A stretch of 64,000 nucleotides of DNA from Paenibacillus sp. MMS18-CY102 (GCF_009789195.1 NZ_WSTC01000011.1:62001-126000); one strand, 5' to 3'; positions 15,891-24,582 are shown, counted from the first letter of the stretch. Translations and numbers: made by a program. Notes: generated by a model not told the origin, from the letters alone.

Positions 15891-16773
15891 ATGATTTAAG
15901 CCCCGTATCGATCGTTGCAGGATCTATGAACCCATATCCTTTGCCTTCAAGCTTTGTTAACAGCTCATCGAGCGCTTTTGCCGTCCATGGCAGCTCATGC
16001 ATGAGAATGTTAGCGCCAGGATGGAGCTGCTCCAACACGTTGGCAATGACTTTATCAGGCTTATCCTTGGTAGAGGAGTCCCAGTCGAGCGAACCATTTG
16101 ACCATGTCATATAGAGCATGCCGCCGTTTTTGACGATGGCTTTGACTGCGTCATTGCCTGAACCAAATGGCGGCCTGAAAAATTTAGGCGCTTCCCCGGT
16201 TAATTCTTTTACCTTCGCACTCACATCCCCAACTTGTTGCTCAACTTTTTCCTTCGATTCCTTTTTTAAGTCGATATGGTCCCAAGAGTGGTTGCCGATC
16301 GTTTGGCCACGTTCATGAATGAGCTTTAGCAACTCTGGATGCTGCTTGACGCGATAGCCATTCACGAAGAAAATCGCTTTCGCTTTATGCTTTTCAAGCG
16401 TGTCTAACATGCTTGTGAGCTGCTCTAGATCTTTGGGGCCGTCATCGAATGTGAGGAGCACGGCCTTGTCCGTCGTTTTTTGCTTATCGATTGGGACGAA
16501 GCGATACACCTTGTTCATTTTATATAAAATGGCTGGTTGCTCAACTGCAGGCTTTGCCTGTTCTTCAGTGTTTTTGCCAGGTGCTGTTGGATCAGCTGGT
16601 GTTGCCGGCGTGACAGGCTCAGACGTAGTTGGAGTTGCTGGCTTAGTTGCTGGTTGCTCCGTTGCTGCTGGCGATTTGCCAGATTGATTGTCTTCGGGCT
16701 TGGCTGCTGTTCCGCAAGCGGAAAGCGCTACGGCTAGAGATAACGGGATTGCTGCTTTTAGCATGCGATTCAT
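15889..16773 (-). CDS. Polysaccharide deacetylase lipoprotein
   Basis: This 294-residue lipoprotein has a signal with lipobox LSACG at about 17-21, a Pro/Thr/Glu-rich linker to about residue 85, then a NodB homology domain. The metal and catalytic motifs are visible: LTFDDGPKD (catalytic Asp and metal Asp), NHSWDH (two metal His) and FFRPPFGSGN (Arg and Pro of motif 3). It probably removes acetyl groups from peptidoglycan or another surface glycan outside the membrane. GGAGG precedes the ATG. The precise substrate cannot be told from sequence. Confidence 0.85.
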   Translation of the reverse strand: MNRMLKAAIPLSLAVALSACGTAAKPEDNQSGKSPAATEQPATKPATPTTSEPVTPATPADPTAPGKNTEEQAKPAVEQPAILYKMNKVYRFVPIDKQKTTDKAVLLTFDDGPKDLEQLTSMLDTLEKHKAKAIFFVNGYRVKQHPELLKLIHERGQTIGNHSWDHIDLKKESKEKVEQQVGDVSAKVKELTGEAPKFFRPPFGSGNDAVKAIVKNGGMLYMTWSNGSLDWDSSTKDKPDKVIANVLEQLHPGANILMHELPWTAKALDELLTKLEGKGYGFIDPATIDTGLKS

Positions 16774-16974
16774 GGGGTGAGGACCTCCGTCTGGCGTGAT
16801 AATTGCTCAAGTTGGCTATGCAGCTATGCTTTATAAGGAAGCATGCCTTTCATTGTATCATATTTCGTTGAGCGAATTGTATGCGTGTTTTCCTGTATTT
16901 CACGAGCATGCCGCTGCTGGCGTTGCGCACAATAAGAACGGAATCCAGATTGACTTTAGGAGGCTGGCAGCATT

Positions 16975-17340
16975 ATGAAAATGAGCGGATTTATTGTTGG
17001 CGGCTTGCTTGGCATGGCAGCAGCCATGTATGCAGCCCGCAAACGCCCTGGCTTAGCAGCATGGGCTGTTGATGCAGCTGGAGATATGATGTCGTCTGCC
17101 AAGAACAAGATGGTTAGCAAAGTTGTGGAACGCAAGATGGCCAAATGGAGCAAGGAGGCTGCGCATGCTGCCCCAAAGCCATCAGCCGCTTCCGCAGGCA
17201 ATACCGCAGAGGCATGGAAGCAGCTAGGCGCGCTCGTTGAGAGCGATCCCGAGCTTAAGCGGGAGACGGAAGCGATTATGGCGTCAGCTACGAATAGCGG
17301 CGATGCCCATCCTTTAGAAACGTTGTCTAAAGCGCATTAA
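16975..17340 (+). CDS. Small protein with N-terminal membrane helix, unknown
   Basis: I do not recognise this 121-residue protein. Residues about 4-21 (Gly- and Ala-rich, GFIVGGLLGMAAAMYAA) form a membrane helix or secretion signal; the rest is a basic-to-neutral helical domain with an Ala/Ser/Pro linker near 65-78. TTAGGAGG lies 10 bp before the ATG. It is monocistronic between the divergent deacetylase gene and mecA and ends in a strong terminator. The layout recalls YtxH-like envelope proteins, but that is only a resemblance. Confidence 0.7.
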   Translation: MKMSGFIVGGLLGMAAAMYAARKRPGLAAWAVDAAGDMMSSAKNKMVSKVVERKMAKWSKEAAHAAPKPSAASAGNTAEAWKQLGALVESDPELKRETEAIMASATNSGDAHPLETLSKAH

Positions 17341-17383
17341 TCCAAGAGTGTGGAAGCAAGATTGAACAATGAGTGGATGATAG

Positions 17384-17436
17384 AAAAGGAACGGAACCTT
17401 CGTTGGTAGAGTTTAGCGAAGGATCGTTCCTTTTTT
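17384..17436 (+). terminator. Terminator upstream of mecA
   Basis: AAAAGGAACG...CCTTCG (17384-17402) pairs with CGAAGG..CGTTCCTTTT (17417-17434) and runs into six T. The stem is interrupted by a small internal loop. Confidence 0.85.
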
Positions 17437-17557
17437 GCGTGGCAATAGTGCATTCCCTTGGCGGACATGGTAACATAGGTATGTGGTATGATGGTATCAC
17501 ACATCATTGGCATTCTCATACCTTGTTATAACAGATGCTGCAGAGGAGGATCCTGTC

Positions 17558-18172
17558 ATGAAAATCGAACGGCTGAGTCAAGACAAAATTCGTATATTTC
17601 TGACGTTCGACGACCTACTGGAGCGGGGCATTCAGAAGGAGGACATGTGGCGGGAAATACCGAAGGTGAATGAGCTATTCAGCGAGATGATGGATCAGGC
17701 TCACTCCGAACTCGGATTCGAAGCCAGCGGTCCGCTCGCCGTTGAAGTGTTCGCACTCCCGGCTCAGGGTATGGTTGTAATTGTTACCCGCGGCAAACTG
17801 AACGTGCACGCTGATGATTCCGTACATGACGATGATGATACGGACGAGGACGTGTATGAAATGGAAGTTACGCTGGAACAAAGCGACATTGTCATGTACG
17901 CTTTCCGAGATTTTGAGGATGTGCTCGCGGTCTGTCGTCGGCTACAGCAATCCGAATTGACCGAGGATGGCCGATTGTTTGCTTATCATGGCAAATATAT
18001 AATGGCGCTCGACCCTGCGCTTATTGATTCTACACGACATAACGCACTTATTGCATTGCTAGCCGAATTCGGTGAGGCGACTTCTGTCACAGAAGCAGTG
18101 CTTGAGGAATACGGCAAAACGATTATTAATGAAGGCGCCGTTCGCGAACTGTGCAAACACTTCACATTTTAA
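17558..18172 (+). CDS. mecA: Adaptor protein MecA of the ClpC protease
   Basis: MecA targets substrates such as ComK to ClpC-ClpP. The 204-residue protein has the N-terminal substrate-binding part (MKIERLSQDKIRIFLTFDDL), an acidic linker (DDSVHDDDDTDEDVYE) at about 88-103, and the ClpC-binding C-terminal domain (DIVMYAFRDFEDVLAVCRRL ... EYGKTIINEGAVREL). The ATG at 17558 is preceded by GAGGAGG; the longer reading frame has no ribosome site. It is transcribed alone, between two terminators. Confidence 0.93.
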   Translation: MKIERLSQDKIRIFLTFDDLLERGIQKEDMWREIPKVNELFSEMMDQAHSELGFEASGPLAVEVFALPAQGMVVIVTRGKLNVHADDSVHDDDDTDEDVYEMEVTLEQSDIVMYAFRDFEDVLAVCRRLQQSELTEDGRLFAYHGKYIMALDPALIDSTRHNALIALLAEFGEATSVTEAVLEEYGKTIINEGAVRELCKHFTF

Positions 18173-18189
18173 GCACGAATGGTATAGAG

Positions 18190-18226
18190 AGCATCTTGCG
18201 CAATGAAGCAGCGCAGGATGCTTTTT
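18190..18226 (+). terminator. Terminator of mecA
   Basis: AGCATCTTGCGC (18190-18201) and GCGCAGGATGCT (18211-18222) pair over 12 bp with one G-U, then TTTTTCTT. Confidence 0.85.
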
Positions 18227-18346
18227 CTTATTCTATCGGAACAAGCTTGTCATGCCTTATGATGGATAGCAGGGGGATACAAGGTCCATACTGAACGGTG
18301 AGCTGATTTGGCCTGAGCCAGCATACCTTTAGGGGGTTCGTCCACT

Positions 18347-19597
18347 TTGTCTACGACGGAAACGCATGACGTATTGTTATCGACACAAATTGTAATCGAA
18401 CAAGCGCTTAAAAAGCTTGGCTACAGCGATAGCATGGTTGAATTGTTGAAAGAACCAATGCGAATATTGACCGTACGGATCCCCGTTCGAATGGATGATG
18501 GCACCACTCGCGTATTTACGGGCTATAGAGCCCAGCATAATGATGCTGTTGGCCCGACTAAAGGTGGCGTACGATTCCATCCTGACGTAAATGAGCATGA
18601 GGTAAAAGCGCTGTCGATCTGGATGAGCCTCAAATGTGGAATTGCAGACCTTCCTTACGGAGGGGGCAAAGGCGGTGTCATTTGCGACCCTCGCAAAATG
18701 TCATTTCGGGAGCTAGAGCTTCTAAGCCGCGGATATGTTCGTGCGGTCAGCCAAATCGTTGGGCCGAACAAGGATATTCCTGCCCCTGACGTGATGACGA
18801 ACTCGCAAATTATGGCATGGATGATGGACGAATATAGCCGCATTCGGGAATTTGATTCACCTGGCTTTATTACGGGCAAGCCGCTTGTACTCGGCGGTTC
18901 CCGAGGCAGGGAAACAGCAACTGCCCGAGGAGTGGCCATCATGATTAATGAAGCGCTCCGGACCAAAGGGATCGAGCTGAAAGGCGCGCGCGTTGTCGTT
19001 CAGGGCTTTGGCAATGCAGGCAGCTATCTGTCCAAATTTATGCATGATGCCGGTGCTGCCGTAATCGGTATTTCCGATGTGAACGGCGCGTTGTATAATA
19101 AAGAAGGGCTGGACATCCCCGACTTGCTGGATAAGCGGGATTCGTTCGGCACAGTAACCAACTTGTTTAAACAAACGATCTCAAATGAGGAACTGCTGGA
19201 ATTAGATTGTGATGTACTGGTTCCGGCTGCGATAGAGAATCAGATCACAGAAGTGAACGCGCCTAAGATTAAGGCTCATGTTATCGTGGAGGCGGCTAAT
19301 GGGCCTACGACGCTGGAAGCAACCCGTATCGTAACCGAACGTGGCATTTTGCTCGTGCCAGATGTACTGGCGAGTGCTGGCGGGGTGATTGTATCTTATT
19401 TTGAATGGGTACAAAATAATCAGGGCTATTACTGGACTGAAGAAGAAGTCGATACCAAGCTAGAGTGGATGATGCGCAAAGGGTTTCGCCAAGTGTATGA
19501 GCTACATCAGTCGCGAGGCGTTAACATGCGGCTTGCTGCCTACATGTCAGGCGTTCGCAAGATGGCGGAAGCCGTTCGGTTCCGGGGCTGGGTATAA
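18347..19597 (+). CDS. gudB: NAD-dependent glutamate dehydrogenase
   Basis: The 416-residue enzyme converts glutamate to 2-oxoglutarate and ammonia. The family signatures are present: GPTKGGVRFHP, MSLKCGIADLPYGGGKGG (catalytic Lys and glycine loop), DVMTNSQIMAWMMDEYS, and the Rossmann motif VVVQGFGNAGSYLSKFMHDAG. The start is TTG at 18347 after TTTAGGGGG. The position next to prsW and ypeB is that of B. subtilis gudB (ypcA). I see no duplication near the active site of the kind that inactivates laboratory B. subtilis GudB. A RocG-type name is equally possible by sequence. Confidence 0.92.
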   Translation: MSTTETHDVLLSTQIVIEQALKKLGYSDSMVELLKEPMRILTVRIPVRMDDGTTRVFTGYRAQHNDAVGPTKGGVRFHPDVNEHEVKALSIWMSLKCGIADLPYGGGKGGVICDPRKMSFRELELLSRGYVRAVSQIVGPNKDIPAPDVMTNSQIMAWMMDEYSRIREFDSPGFITGKPLVLGGSRGRETATARGVAIMINEALRTKGIELKGARVVVQGFGNAGSYLSKFMHDAGAAVIGISDVNGALYNKEGLDIPDLLDKRDSFGTVTNLFKQTISNEELLELDCDVLVPAAIENQITEVNAPKIKAHVIVEAANGPTTLEATRIVTERGILLVPDVLASAGGVIVSYFEWVQNNQGYYWTEEEVDTKLEWMMRKGFRQVYELHQSRGVNMRLAAYMSGVRKMAEAVRFRGWV

Positions 19598-19637
19598 CAA
19601 TAATTAAAGTTTTGAAAGGGAGAGGTGAGAGGACAAT

Positions 19638-20330
19638 ATGCTGTTTTCGGTTTTGACTGGGGCGATTGCGCCAGGCGTTTTTCTTCTCACCTACCTTTAT
19701 TTGAAAGATAAGTATGATACCGAACCGATTCATATGGTTGTTCGCATGTTTTTTATCGGCGTACTCATTTTATTTCCGATAATGATTGTTCAACGCGGCG
19801 TTGAGCTCTGGTGGGGAGACCATCAATTCGTCACTGCGTTTGGCCTATCGGCACTCGTTGAGGAAAGCGTAAAATGGTTTGTACTGTACCATATCATTTA
19901 TAATCATACCGAATTCGACGAGCCTTATGATGGCATCGTCTACGCAGCTTCAATCTCGCTCGGATTCGCGACGCTGGAAAATGTGTTGTACGCATTAATG
20001 CAGCCTTCAGGCTTTGGGACGCTGATGTTCCGGGCGCTGCTTCCAGTGTCTGGCCATGCATTGTTCGGCATTACGATGGGCTATTATATGGGCAAAGCCA
20101 AATTCGCATCAGCGAAGCGCATCAAGCCCTATTTGCTGCTATCCTTCATTTTGCCGATTATCTTTCATGGCCTTTACGATTGGATTTTGCTTGCTTTCGC
20201 ACATGTATGGATGTGGATCATTCCGCCCTTCATGGCGTTTATGTGGATATGGGCCCTTCGGAATATGCAGCGCGCGAACAATCGGTCGCCGTTTCGGCTG
20301 CTGCCCCGTGAGGATGAGGTTAAATTGTAG
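19638..20330 (+). CDS. prsW: Site-1 intramembrane protease PrsW
   Basis: PrsW cuts the anti-sigma factor RsiW to release sigma-W in B. subtilis. This 230-residue membrane protein has the family motifs: E-E in ALVEESVKWFVLYH near residue 74-87, FDEPYDGIVYAASISLGFATLENVLY, and the later His-containing segments SGHALFGITMGYYMG and ILPIIFHGLYDW, which supply the presumed metal ligands. It has about eight membrane segments. The ATG at 19638 follows GGGAGAGG. An ECF sigma/anti-sigma pair at 59.8 kb in this window is a possible, unproven, target. Confidence 0.9.
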   Translation: MLFSVLTGAIAPGVFLLTYLYLKDKYDTEPIHMVVRMFFIGVLILFPIMIVQRGVELWWGDHQFVTAFGLSALVEESVKWFVLYHIIYNHTEFDEPYDGIVYAASISLGFATLENVLYALMQPSGFGTLMFRALLPVSGHALFGITMGYYMGKAKFASAKRIKPYLLLSFILPIIFHGLYDWILLAFAHVWMWIIPPFMAFMWIWALRNMQRANNRSPFRLLPREDEVKL

Positions 20331-20416
20331 TTGATCCGTCTATACTGGTGACCATAAGGCTGACGGTGAGACACATCGCAGCGAGGAATGGGATGGAGCC
20401 AGGAGGGAATGGATTC

Positions 20417-20575
20417 ATGTTAGGTCAGCGTGTCAAAGTGAGAATCCGATGTAACGTGTGCGGGGAAAAGTTCGTGCTGCGCGGCAAACGGGAAAAAGAA
20501 AAGATCGATACCGGGTTTAAGCAGTGCATTTGCAACAATTTAGACGATTTTGAGATTGAAGAGCAGCTCGTTTGA
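20417..20575 (+). CDS. 52-residue cysteine-containing small protein
   Basis: The ATG at 20417 has AGGAGGGA 8-14 bp upstream. The product has CNVC near residues 11-14 and CIC near 40-42, with many Lys, Arg and Glu between them, so it looks like a degenerate zinc ribbon. The longer frame from 20348 has no ribosome site and is probably not used. I do not know a function. It lies between prsW and the ypeB hairpin, where B. subtilis has sleB. Confidence 0.65.
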   Translation: MLGQRVKVRIRCNVCGEKFVLRGKREKEKIDTGFKQCICNNLDDFEIEEQLV

Positions 20576-20604
20576 GTAGGCTCGGCAAATTTAGGCTAAA
20601 CCGG

Positions 20605-20635
20605 TGAATAAAGCTTCTTTCGGTAAACCAAACTA
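20605..20635 (+). promoter_or_regulatory. Sigma-G-like promoter for ypeB
   Basis: TGAATA (20605-20610), an 18-nt spacer and CAAACTA (20629-20635) fit the forespore sigma-G/F pattern (G.ATR-type -35, CATACTA-type -10) with one mismatch in the -10. B. subtilis ypeB is read in the forespore under sigma-G. The start would be near 20642. Confidence 0.5.
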
Positions 20636-20665
20636 ACGTCAGGTTTGGGACCAGAAAGGAGCTTT
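20610..20665 (+). promoter_or_regulatory. Hairpin that covers the ypeB ribosome site
   Basis: Four helices stack: AAAGCT/AGCTTT, CTTTC/GAAAG, GGT/ACC and CCAAAC/GTTTGG, about 20 bp in total, ending in TTGTT. The 3' arm contains the ypeB Shine-Dalgarno AAAGGAG (20655-20661). Read-through RNA would terminate or be untranslatable, while RNA started at the sigma-G-like promoter would lack the 5' arm. Confidence 0.65.
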
Positions 20666-20670
20666 TTGTT

Positions 20671-22008
20671 ATGTATAGAAGGCTAAGTGCGGTGATGTTT
20701 CCGATCCTCGCGTTGCTGTGTATCGGTTCATTCTATTGGGGCTACCAAGAACATCAAGAGAAAAACTCGATCCTGATTAAAGCAGAAAATCAATACCAAA
20801 GGGCATTTCATGATCTAAGCTACCATGTCGACCAAGTACACCGCCAGCTCGGCAATACGCTTGCTGTTAATTCTAAGTCGCAAGCCTATCACCGAAAAGG
20901 GTTAGTAAATGTTTGGCGGCTGACGAGCGAAGCGCAAAATGAAGTCAATCAGCTGCCGCTTACCTTGCTTCCCTTTAACACGACAGAAGAGTTTCTCTCG
21001 CGCATTTCCAATTTCGCATATAAGACTGCTGTTCGCGATTTGTCCAAAAACCCGTTGACCGATGATGAATTTAAGACGATGAAGACACTTTATGACCGTT
21101 CTGACGAAATCTCGAAAAATCTTCAAGCGATGCAACAAAAGGTGCTTCAGAACAATTTGCGGTGGATGGATGTGGAAGTAGCGCTTGCTTCTGAAAAATC
21201 TACCCGTGATAACACGATAATTGATGGATTTAAGACTGTTGATAAGAAAGTAAGCGAATATCCTGAAATCAATTGGGGCCCTTCTGTAGCAAGCATGTAC
21301 CAGAAGCGGACAATTAAGATGCTCAGCGGCAAAATGATGACGCCAGAAGATATTAAGAAGAAAACGGCGGAATTTTTAGGGCTGAAAACCGATGCGAATA
21401 TTCGTGTTGTCGAGAATGGGCAAGGAACCGAATATGCCTCCTACTCTGCGACAGTTGAAGAGGAGAAAAACCGTACCATCCAATTGGATTTCACGCAAAA
21501 AGGCGGAAAGCTTATATGGTACATGAATCCGCGGGAAATTGGGGACAAGAAGACGGGGCTTGAGCAGGCAAGGAAAAACGCAGAAGCATTTTTGAACAAG
21601 CATGGCTATAAAGGGATGGTGCCGGTCAGCTACGATGATTTTGGCAATGAAGGGATATTTACGTATGTTGCTACACAAAACGGTGTGCTGATCTATCCAG
21701 AGAAGCTTACAGTGAAGCTGGCATTGGATAACGGGGAGCCTACCGGCATACAAGCGTCTGATTTTGTGTATGAAGACCACAAGCGGACCATTCCGAAGGC
21801 TAAGATATCCAAGGCTCAAGCAAAAGCTGCACTCAACCCATCGATGAAAGTATCGTCAGAAAAAATGGCGATTATATTGAACGATTTGGGAGAAGAGGCG
21901 CTGTGCTACGAGTTTACAGGGAAAATAAATAAGCAAGAATATAAAATTTATATTAACGCGGATACAGGTGTTGAGGAGTCTATCGAGCAGACACCGGAAT
22001 TGCGATAA
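20671..22008 (+). CDS. ypeB: Germination protein YpeB
   Basis: YpeB (445 residues) is a spore inner-membrane protein that stabilises, and is stabilised by, the cortex-lytic enzyme SleB. An N-terminal signal anchor (about 7-25) is followed by a helical region with YpeB signatures (RAFHDLSYHVDQVHRQLG, VNVWRLTSEAQNEVNQLPL, YPEINWGPSVASMYQKR) and PepSY-type repeats in the C-terminal half. The ATG is 9 bp after AAAGGAG. sleB, its usual upstream partner, is not next to it here. Forespore expression is inferred from the sigma-G-like promoter. Confidence 0.92.
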   Translation: MYRRLSAVMFPILALLCIGSFYWGYQEHQEKNSILIKAENQYQRAFHDLSYHVDQVHRQLGNTLAVNSKSQAYHRKGLVNVWRLTSEAQNEVNQLPLTLLPFNTTEEFLSRISNFAYKTAVRDLSKNPLTDDEFKTMKTLYDRSDEISKNLQAMQQKVLQNNLRWMDVEVALASEKSTRDNTIIDGFKTVDKKVSEYPEINWGPSVASMYQKRTIKMLSGKMMTPEDIKKKTAEFLGLKTDANIRVVENGQGTEYASYSATVEEEKNRTIQLDFTQKGGKLIWYMNPREIGDKKTGLEQARKNAEAFLNKHGYKGMVPVSYDDFGNEGIFTYVATQNGVLIYPEKLTVKLALDNGEPTGIQASDFVYEDHKRTIPKAKISKAQAKAALNPSMKVSSEKMAIILNDLGEEALCYEFTGKINKQEYKIYINADTGVEESIEQTPELR

Positions 22009-22034
22009 AATACCGCTGCGGTGATGTCGAGACA

Positions 22035-22088
22035 TTCGACAAAACCGCGCGTTTCGATATAGCTCCCCACCATTCGACGTGATATAAT
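22035..22088 (+). promoter_or_regulatory. Possible ypfA promoter with an upstream Spo0A-box match
   Basis: TTCGACA (22035-22041) in the context ATTCGACAAAA is an exact Spo0A box on the reverse strand. TATAAT lies at 22083-22088 without a good -35. A single 7-mer match is expected by chance several times per window, so this is weak. Confidence 0.25.
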
Positions 22089-22110
22089 CACCGTATGGGA
22101 GGGGAGCCGT

Positions 22111-22770
22111 TTGCTGCCAAATATTAGCCAAATCTTACATATCCAGATTGCTTCCTCGGTTGAAACTGCGGAAGAGCCAAAGTTCGAATACAAATCCCGC
22201 ATCGCAGACGACCGTGAAGACAATCTATTCATTGAATTGCCTCTCCATGAGGCGACCGGCCAGTACAAGAAGCTGCTGCTAGGCGATGAGCTGTCCGTCT
22301 TGTTTATTACGGAAAATGGGGTCAAACATTATTTTAACACGCATGTTACGGGGTTCGAGGAAGAAGCAATCAAGCTTATTCGAATTCAGAAGCCCGATCC
22401 GCAATCTATAACGAGGACGCAGCGTCGCCACTATTTGCGCGTTGCGGCTGAGCTCGAGGTGGCTGTGCTAACAACGAACGGTGACCGATTCACCACGCTA
22501 ACGGATGATGTTGGCGGTGGCGGGATTTCGTTCATCTGTGAAGGCTCATGGCAGTTAGAGCAAGGTTACACGATTCAATGCTGGCTTCTGCTGCCATACA
22601 AGAATGGAACAATTGAGCATGCTTCCTTTAAGGCAGAGATCGTCCGCGCAAATACGCTAGTAACAGGCCGATCTCATATTATGACCAAATATGTAGACAT
22701 GCCAGATTATGAGCGGCAGAAGATCATTCGGTACTGTTTCGAGCGGCAATTAGAATTCCGGCATAAATAA
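22111..22770 (+). CDS. ypfA: PilZ-domain c-di-GMP receptor, YpfA/MotI (flagellar brake) type
   Basis: This 219-residue protein has a YcgR-like N-terminal domain (residues ~1-100) and a C-terminal PilZ domain. The c-di-GMP motifs are RRHYLR (RxxxR) near residue 110 and DDVGGGGISF near 142. The second motif has Gly where (D/N)xSxxG usually has Ser. In B. subtilis the homologue (YpfA, DgrA, MotI) binds c-di-GMP and stops the flagellar motor. The TTG start follows GGGAGGGG. Its place between ypeB and ypfB is as in B. subtilis. Confidence 0.88.
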   Translation: MLPNISQILHIQIASSVETAEEPKFEYKSRIADDREDNLFIELPLHEATGQYKKLLLGDELSVLFITENGVKHYFNTHVTGFEEEAIKLIRIQKPDPQSITRTQRRHYLRVAAELEVAVLTTNGDRFTTLTDDVGGGGISFICEGSWQLEQGYTIQCWLLLPYKNGTIEHASFKAEIVRANTLVTGRSHIMTKYVDMPDYERQKIIRYCFERQLEFRHK

Positions 22771-22839
22771 CTTGCGCATAAAAAATTTTGCAACGGGACA
22801 TCCTACGTCCATCCCCAAATTCAGGGAGGAGGGCGTGGA

Positions 22840-23103
22840 ATGTCCCGTTTGTTTAAGTTCAGCCGATTCACGAGCAATAAGCGCCATAAAGGAGTCGAAC
22901 ATGCTGTACATACGGAACAAGCAGCGTTCGGGAAATTGTCAGATGATGTAAGCCGTTTCTTGCGTAATATTGTTCTTGCCTTGCTGGCAATTACAATATT
23001 ATCCCAAATAATGTTACGGTTCGACCTTGTCCGACAGCACGCGACAAACGCTGAAAAACTTGAAGGAATGCCCTTTAGGCAAGGGGAGCGAGCTTTGCAA
23101 TGA
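22840..23103 (+). CDS. ypfB: YpfB-like small membrane protein
   Basis: This 87-residue protein has a basic N-terminus and one membrane helix (about 42-60, RNIVLALLAITILSQIML). Position and shape match B. subtilis YpfB, a short protein of unknown function that lies between ypfA and cmk; here the hydrophilic N-terminus is longer. GGGAGGAGGG precedes the ATG at good spacing. A terminator follows 30 bp after the stop. Confidence 0.75.
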   Translation: MSRLFKFSRFTSNKRHKGVEHAVHTEQAAFGKLSDDVSRFLRNIVLALLAITILSQIMLRFDLVRQHATNAEKLEGMPFRQGERALQ

Positions 23104-23133
23104 AGAATGTAGTGTGGTATAATTTTCACGTTC

Positions 23134-23154
23134 GCAGGCTGAGCCTGCTTTTTT
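23134..23154 (+). terminator. Terminator before cmk
   Basis: GCAGGC-TGA-GCCTGC (23134-23148) then TTTTTT. Confidence 0.75.
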
Positions 23155-23218
23155 CTTGACAGGAAAACGGGAGCAGCGGTTGTTATCGTGAGGCTGATCT
23201 CAGTAGGGGGGTTCGCAG

Positions 23219-23920
23219 TTGTTATCGCAACAAGACGGCGGACGGGACCGGATCAACATCGCGATCGACGGACCCGCGGGAGCTGGCAAAAGCACAGTTG
23301 CCCGTTCAGTCGCCGAAACACTAGGCTACATCTACATTGATACTGGAGCGATGTATCGCGCGGTGACGTTAAGTGCACTTCGCAACGGCATATCGCCGGA
23401 TGATCGCTTGCGGCTAAGTCTGCATGCCGAAAGTATCGAAATTTCTCTTCAACCATCAGCTGCGGGACAGGTCGTTTTGTTGAATGGATGCAATGTAACA
23501 ACAGACATTCGTTCACGCGAGGTCACGCTTAACGTATCGCAGGTGTCTGCTGTAGAGCGGGTTCGAATTCGGCTCGTGGCGATGCAGCGGCAGCTTGCAC
23601 AAGGCAAAGGCGTCGTAATGGATGGCCGTGACATTGGGTCACATGTTCTGCCTGACGCTGAATTGAAGGTATATCTGACAGCTTCGGTTGAAGAACGTGC
23701 TTTGCGGCGCTTCAAGGAGCTGGATGGCCGAGATGGCATTACGCTTGAACAGCTCGAGCAGGAGATAGCGGAACGCGACCGTAAAGATCAAGAACGAGAG
23801 ATTTCGCCCCTTGTTTGCGCGCCGGATGCCATCGTATTGGACAGCACGTCGATGACGATTGAACAGGTTGCGGACAACATCGTCAATTTAAGCAGAACCA
23901 AATTGGCGGAGGCGAAGTAA
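23219..23920 (+). CDS. cmk: Cytidylate kinase
   Basis: Cmk phosphorylates CMP and dCMP with ATP. The 233-residue protein has the P-loop IAIDGPAGAGKST near residue 12, the YIDTGAMYRAVT substrate segment, MDGRDIGSHVLPDAELK and the LID RRFKELDGRD region. The start is TTG at 23219 after TAGGGGGG. A TTGACA at 23156-23161 could be a -35 box, but no convincing -10 follows. It heads cmk-plsC-ypfD as in many Bacillales. Confidence 0.94.
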   Translation: MLSQQDGGRDRINIAIDGPAGAGKSTVARSVAETLGYIYIDTGAMYRAVTLSALRNGISPDDRLRLSLHAESIEISLQPSAAGQVVLLNGCNVTTDIRSREVTLNVSQVSAVERVRIRLVAMQRQLAQGKGVVMDGRDIGSHVLPDAELKVYLTASVEERALRRFKELDGRDGITLEQLEQEIAERDRKDQEREISPLVCAPDAIVLDSTSMTIEQVADNIVNLSRTKLAEAK

Positions 23921-23923
23921 ACT

Positions 23924-24496
23924 ATGGTATATATCTTTTGTCGCGCATTGCTGCGCCTTCTATATGGGCTATTGTTCCGGTTGCAAGCAGTAGGCCGGGA
24001 ACATGTGCCAACAGAAGGCCCAGTTATTCTAGCATCCAATCATCTTAGCGTGCTCGATCCGCCGACGATCGGAATCAAACTCCAGCGTAAAGTGAATTTT
24101 ATGGCGAAAGCGGAGTTGTTCGATATTCCATTGTTTGGGCGATTGATTCGTCAATGTGGCGCATTCCCAGTTAAGCGTGGCGGCGTAAGCAAGGAGTCTA
24201 TCCGAGCTTCGATTGAGCTCCTTAGCAATGGCGGAATGATGGGCATTTTCCCTGAAGGGACTCGCAAGAGCAGCGGCGAAGCAGGCAAGAAGGGAGCTGC
24301 GATGATCGCACTCCGTAGTGGTGCAGCAATCGTGCCCGTGTACATCGAAGGCAATTATAAACTTTTCCGTAAAATGATTGTCCGATATGGTCCTCCTGTT
24401 GACTTATCTGATATTATTGCAGAACCTTCTTCGGATGCACTAGAACGGGTAACGGAACGCATCATGAACGAAATTCGCTCGCTGCGAAAAAAATAG
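23924..24496 (+). CDS. plsC: 1-acyl-sn-glycerol-3-phosphate acyltransferase
   Basis: PlsC adds the second acyl chain in phosphatidate synthesis at the membrane. The 190-residue protein shows the acyltransferase motifs NHLSVLD (HX4D, near residue 38), GAFPVKRGG, FPEGTRKSSG and IVPVYIEG. It follows cmk by 3 bp. plsY, for the previous acylation step, lies in the same window at 29201. Confidence 0.93.
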   Translation: MVYIFCRALLRLLYGLLFRLQAVGREHVPTEGPVILASNHLSVLDPPTIGIKLQRKVNFMAKAELFDIPLFGRLIRQCGAFPVKRGGVSKESIRASIELLSNGGMMGIFPEGTRKSSGEAGKKGAAMIALRSGAAIVPVYIEGNYKLFRKMIVRYGPPVDLSDIIAEPSSDALERVTERIMNEIRSLRKK

Positions 24497-24582
24497 TTTT
24501 AAACGCTGTGTTTCGTCCTGTTTCAATAGGGGCGGGCAGGTTTAAATAAATGTTGGGGTATGAATTGAGGAGGTTATTTTCA

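Noticed and set aside
23118-23154. TATAAT followed closely by a terminator, as a second small RNA
   Set aside because: The transcript would be only ~25 nt and there is no -35. The hairpin is better read as the ypfB terminator.
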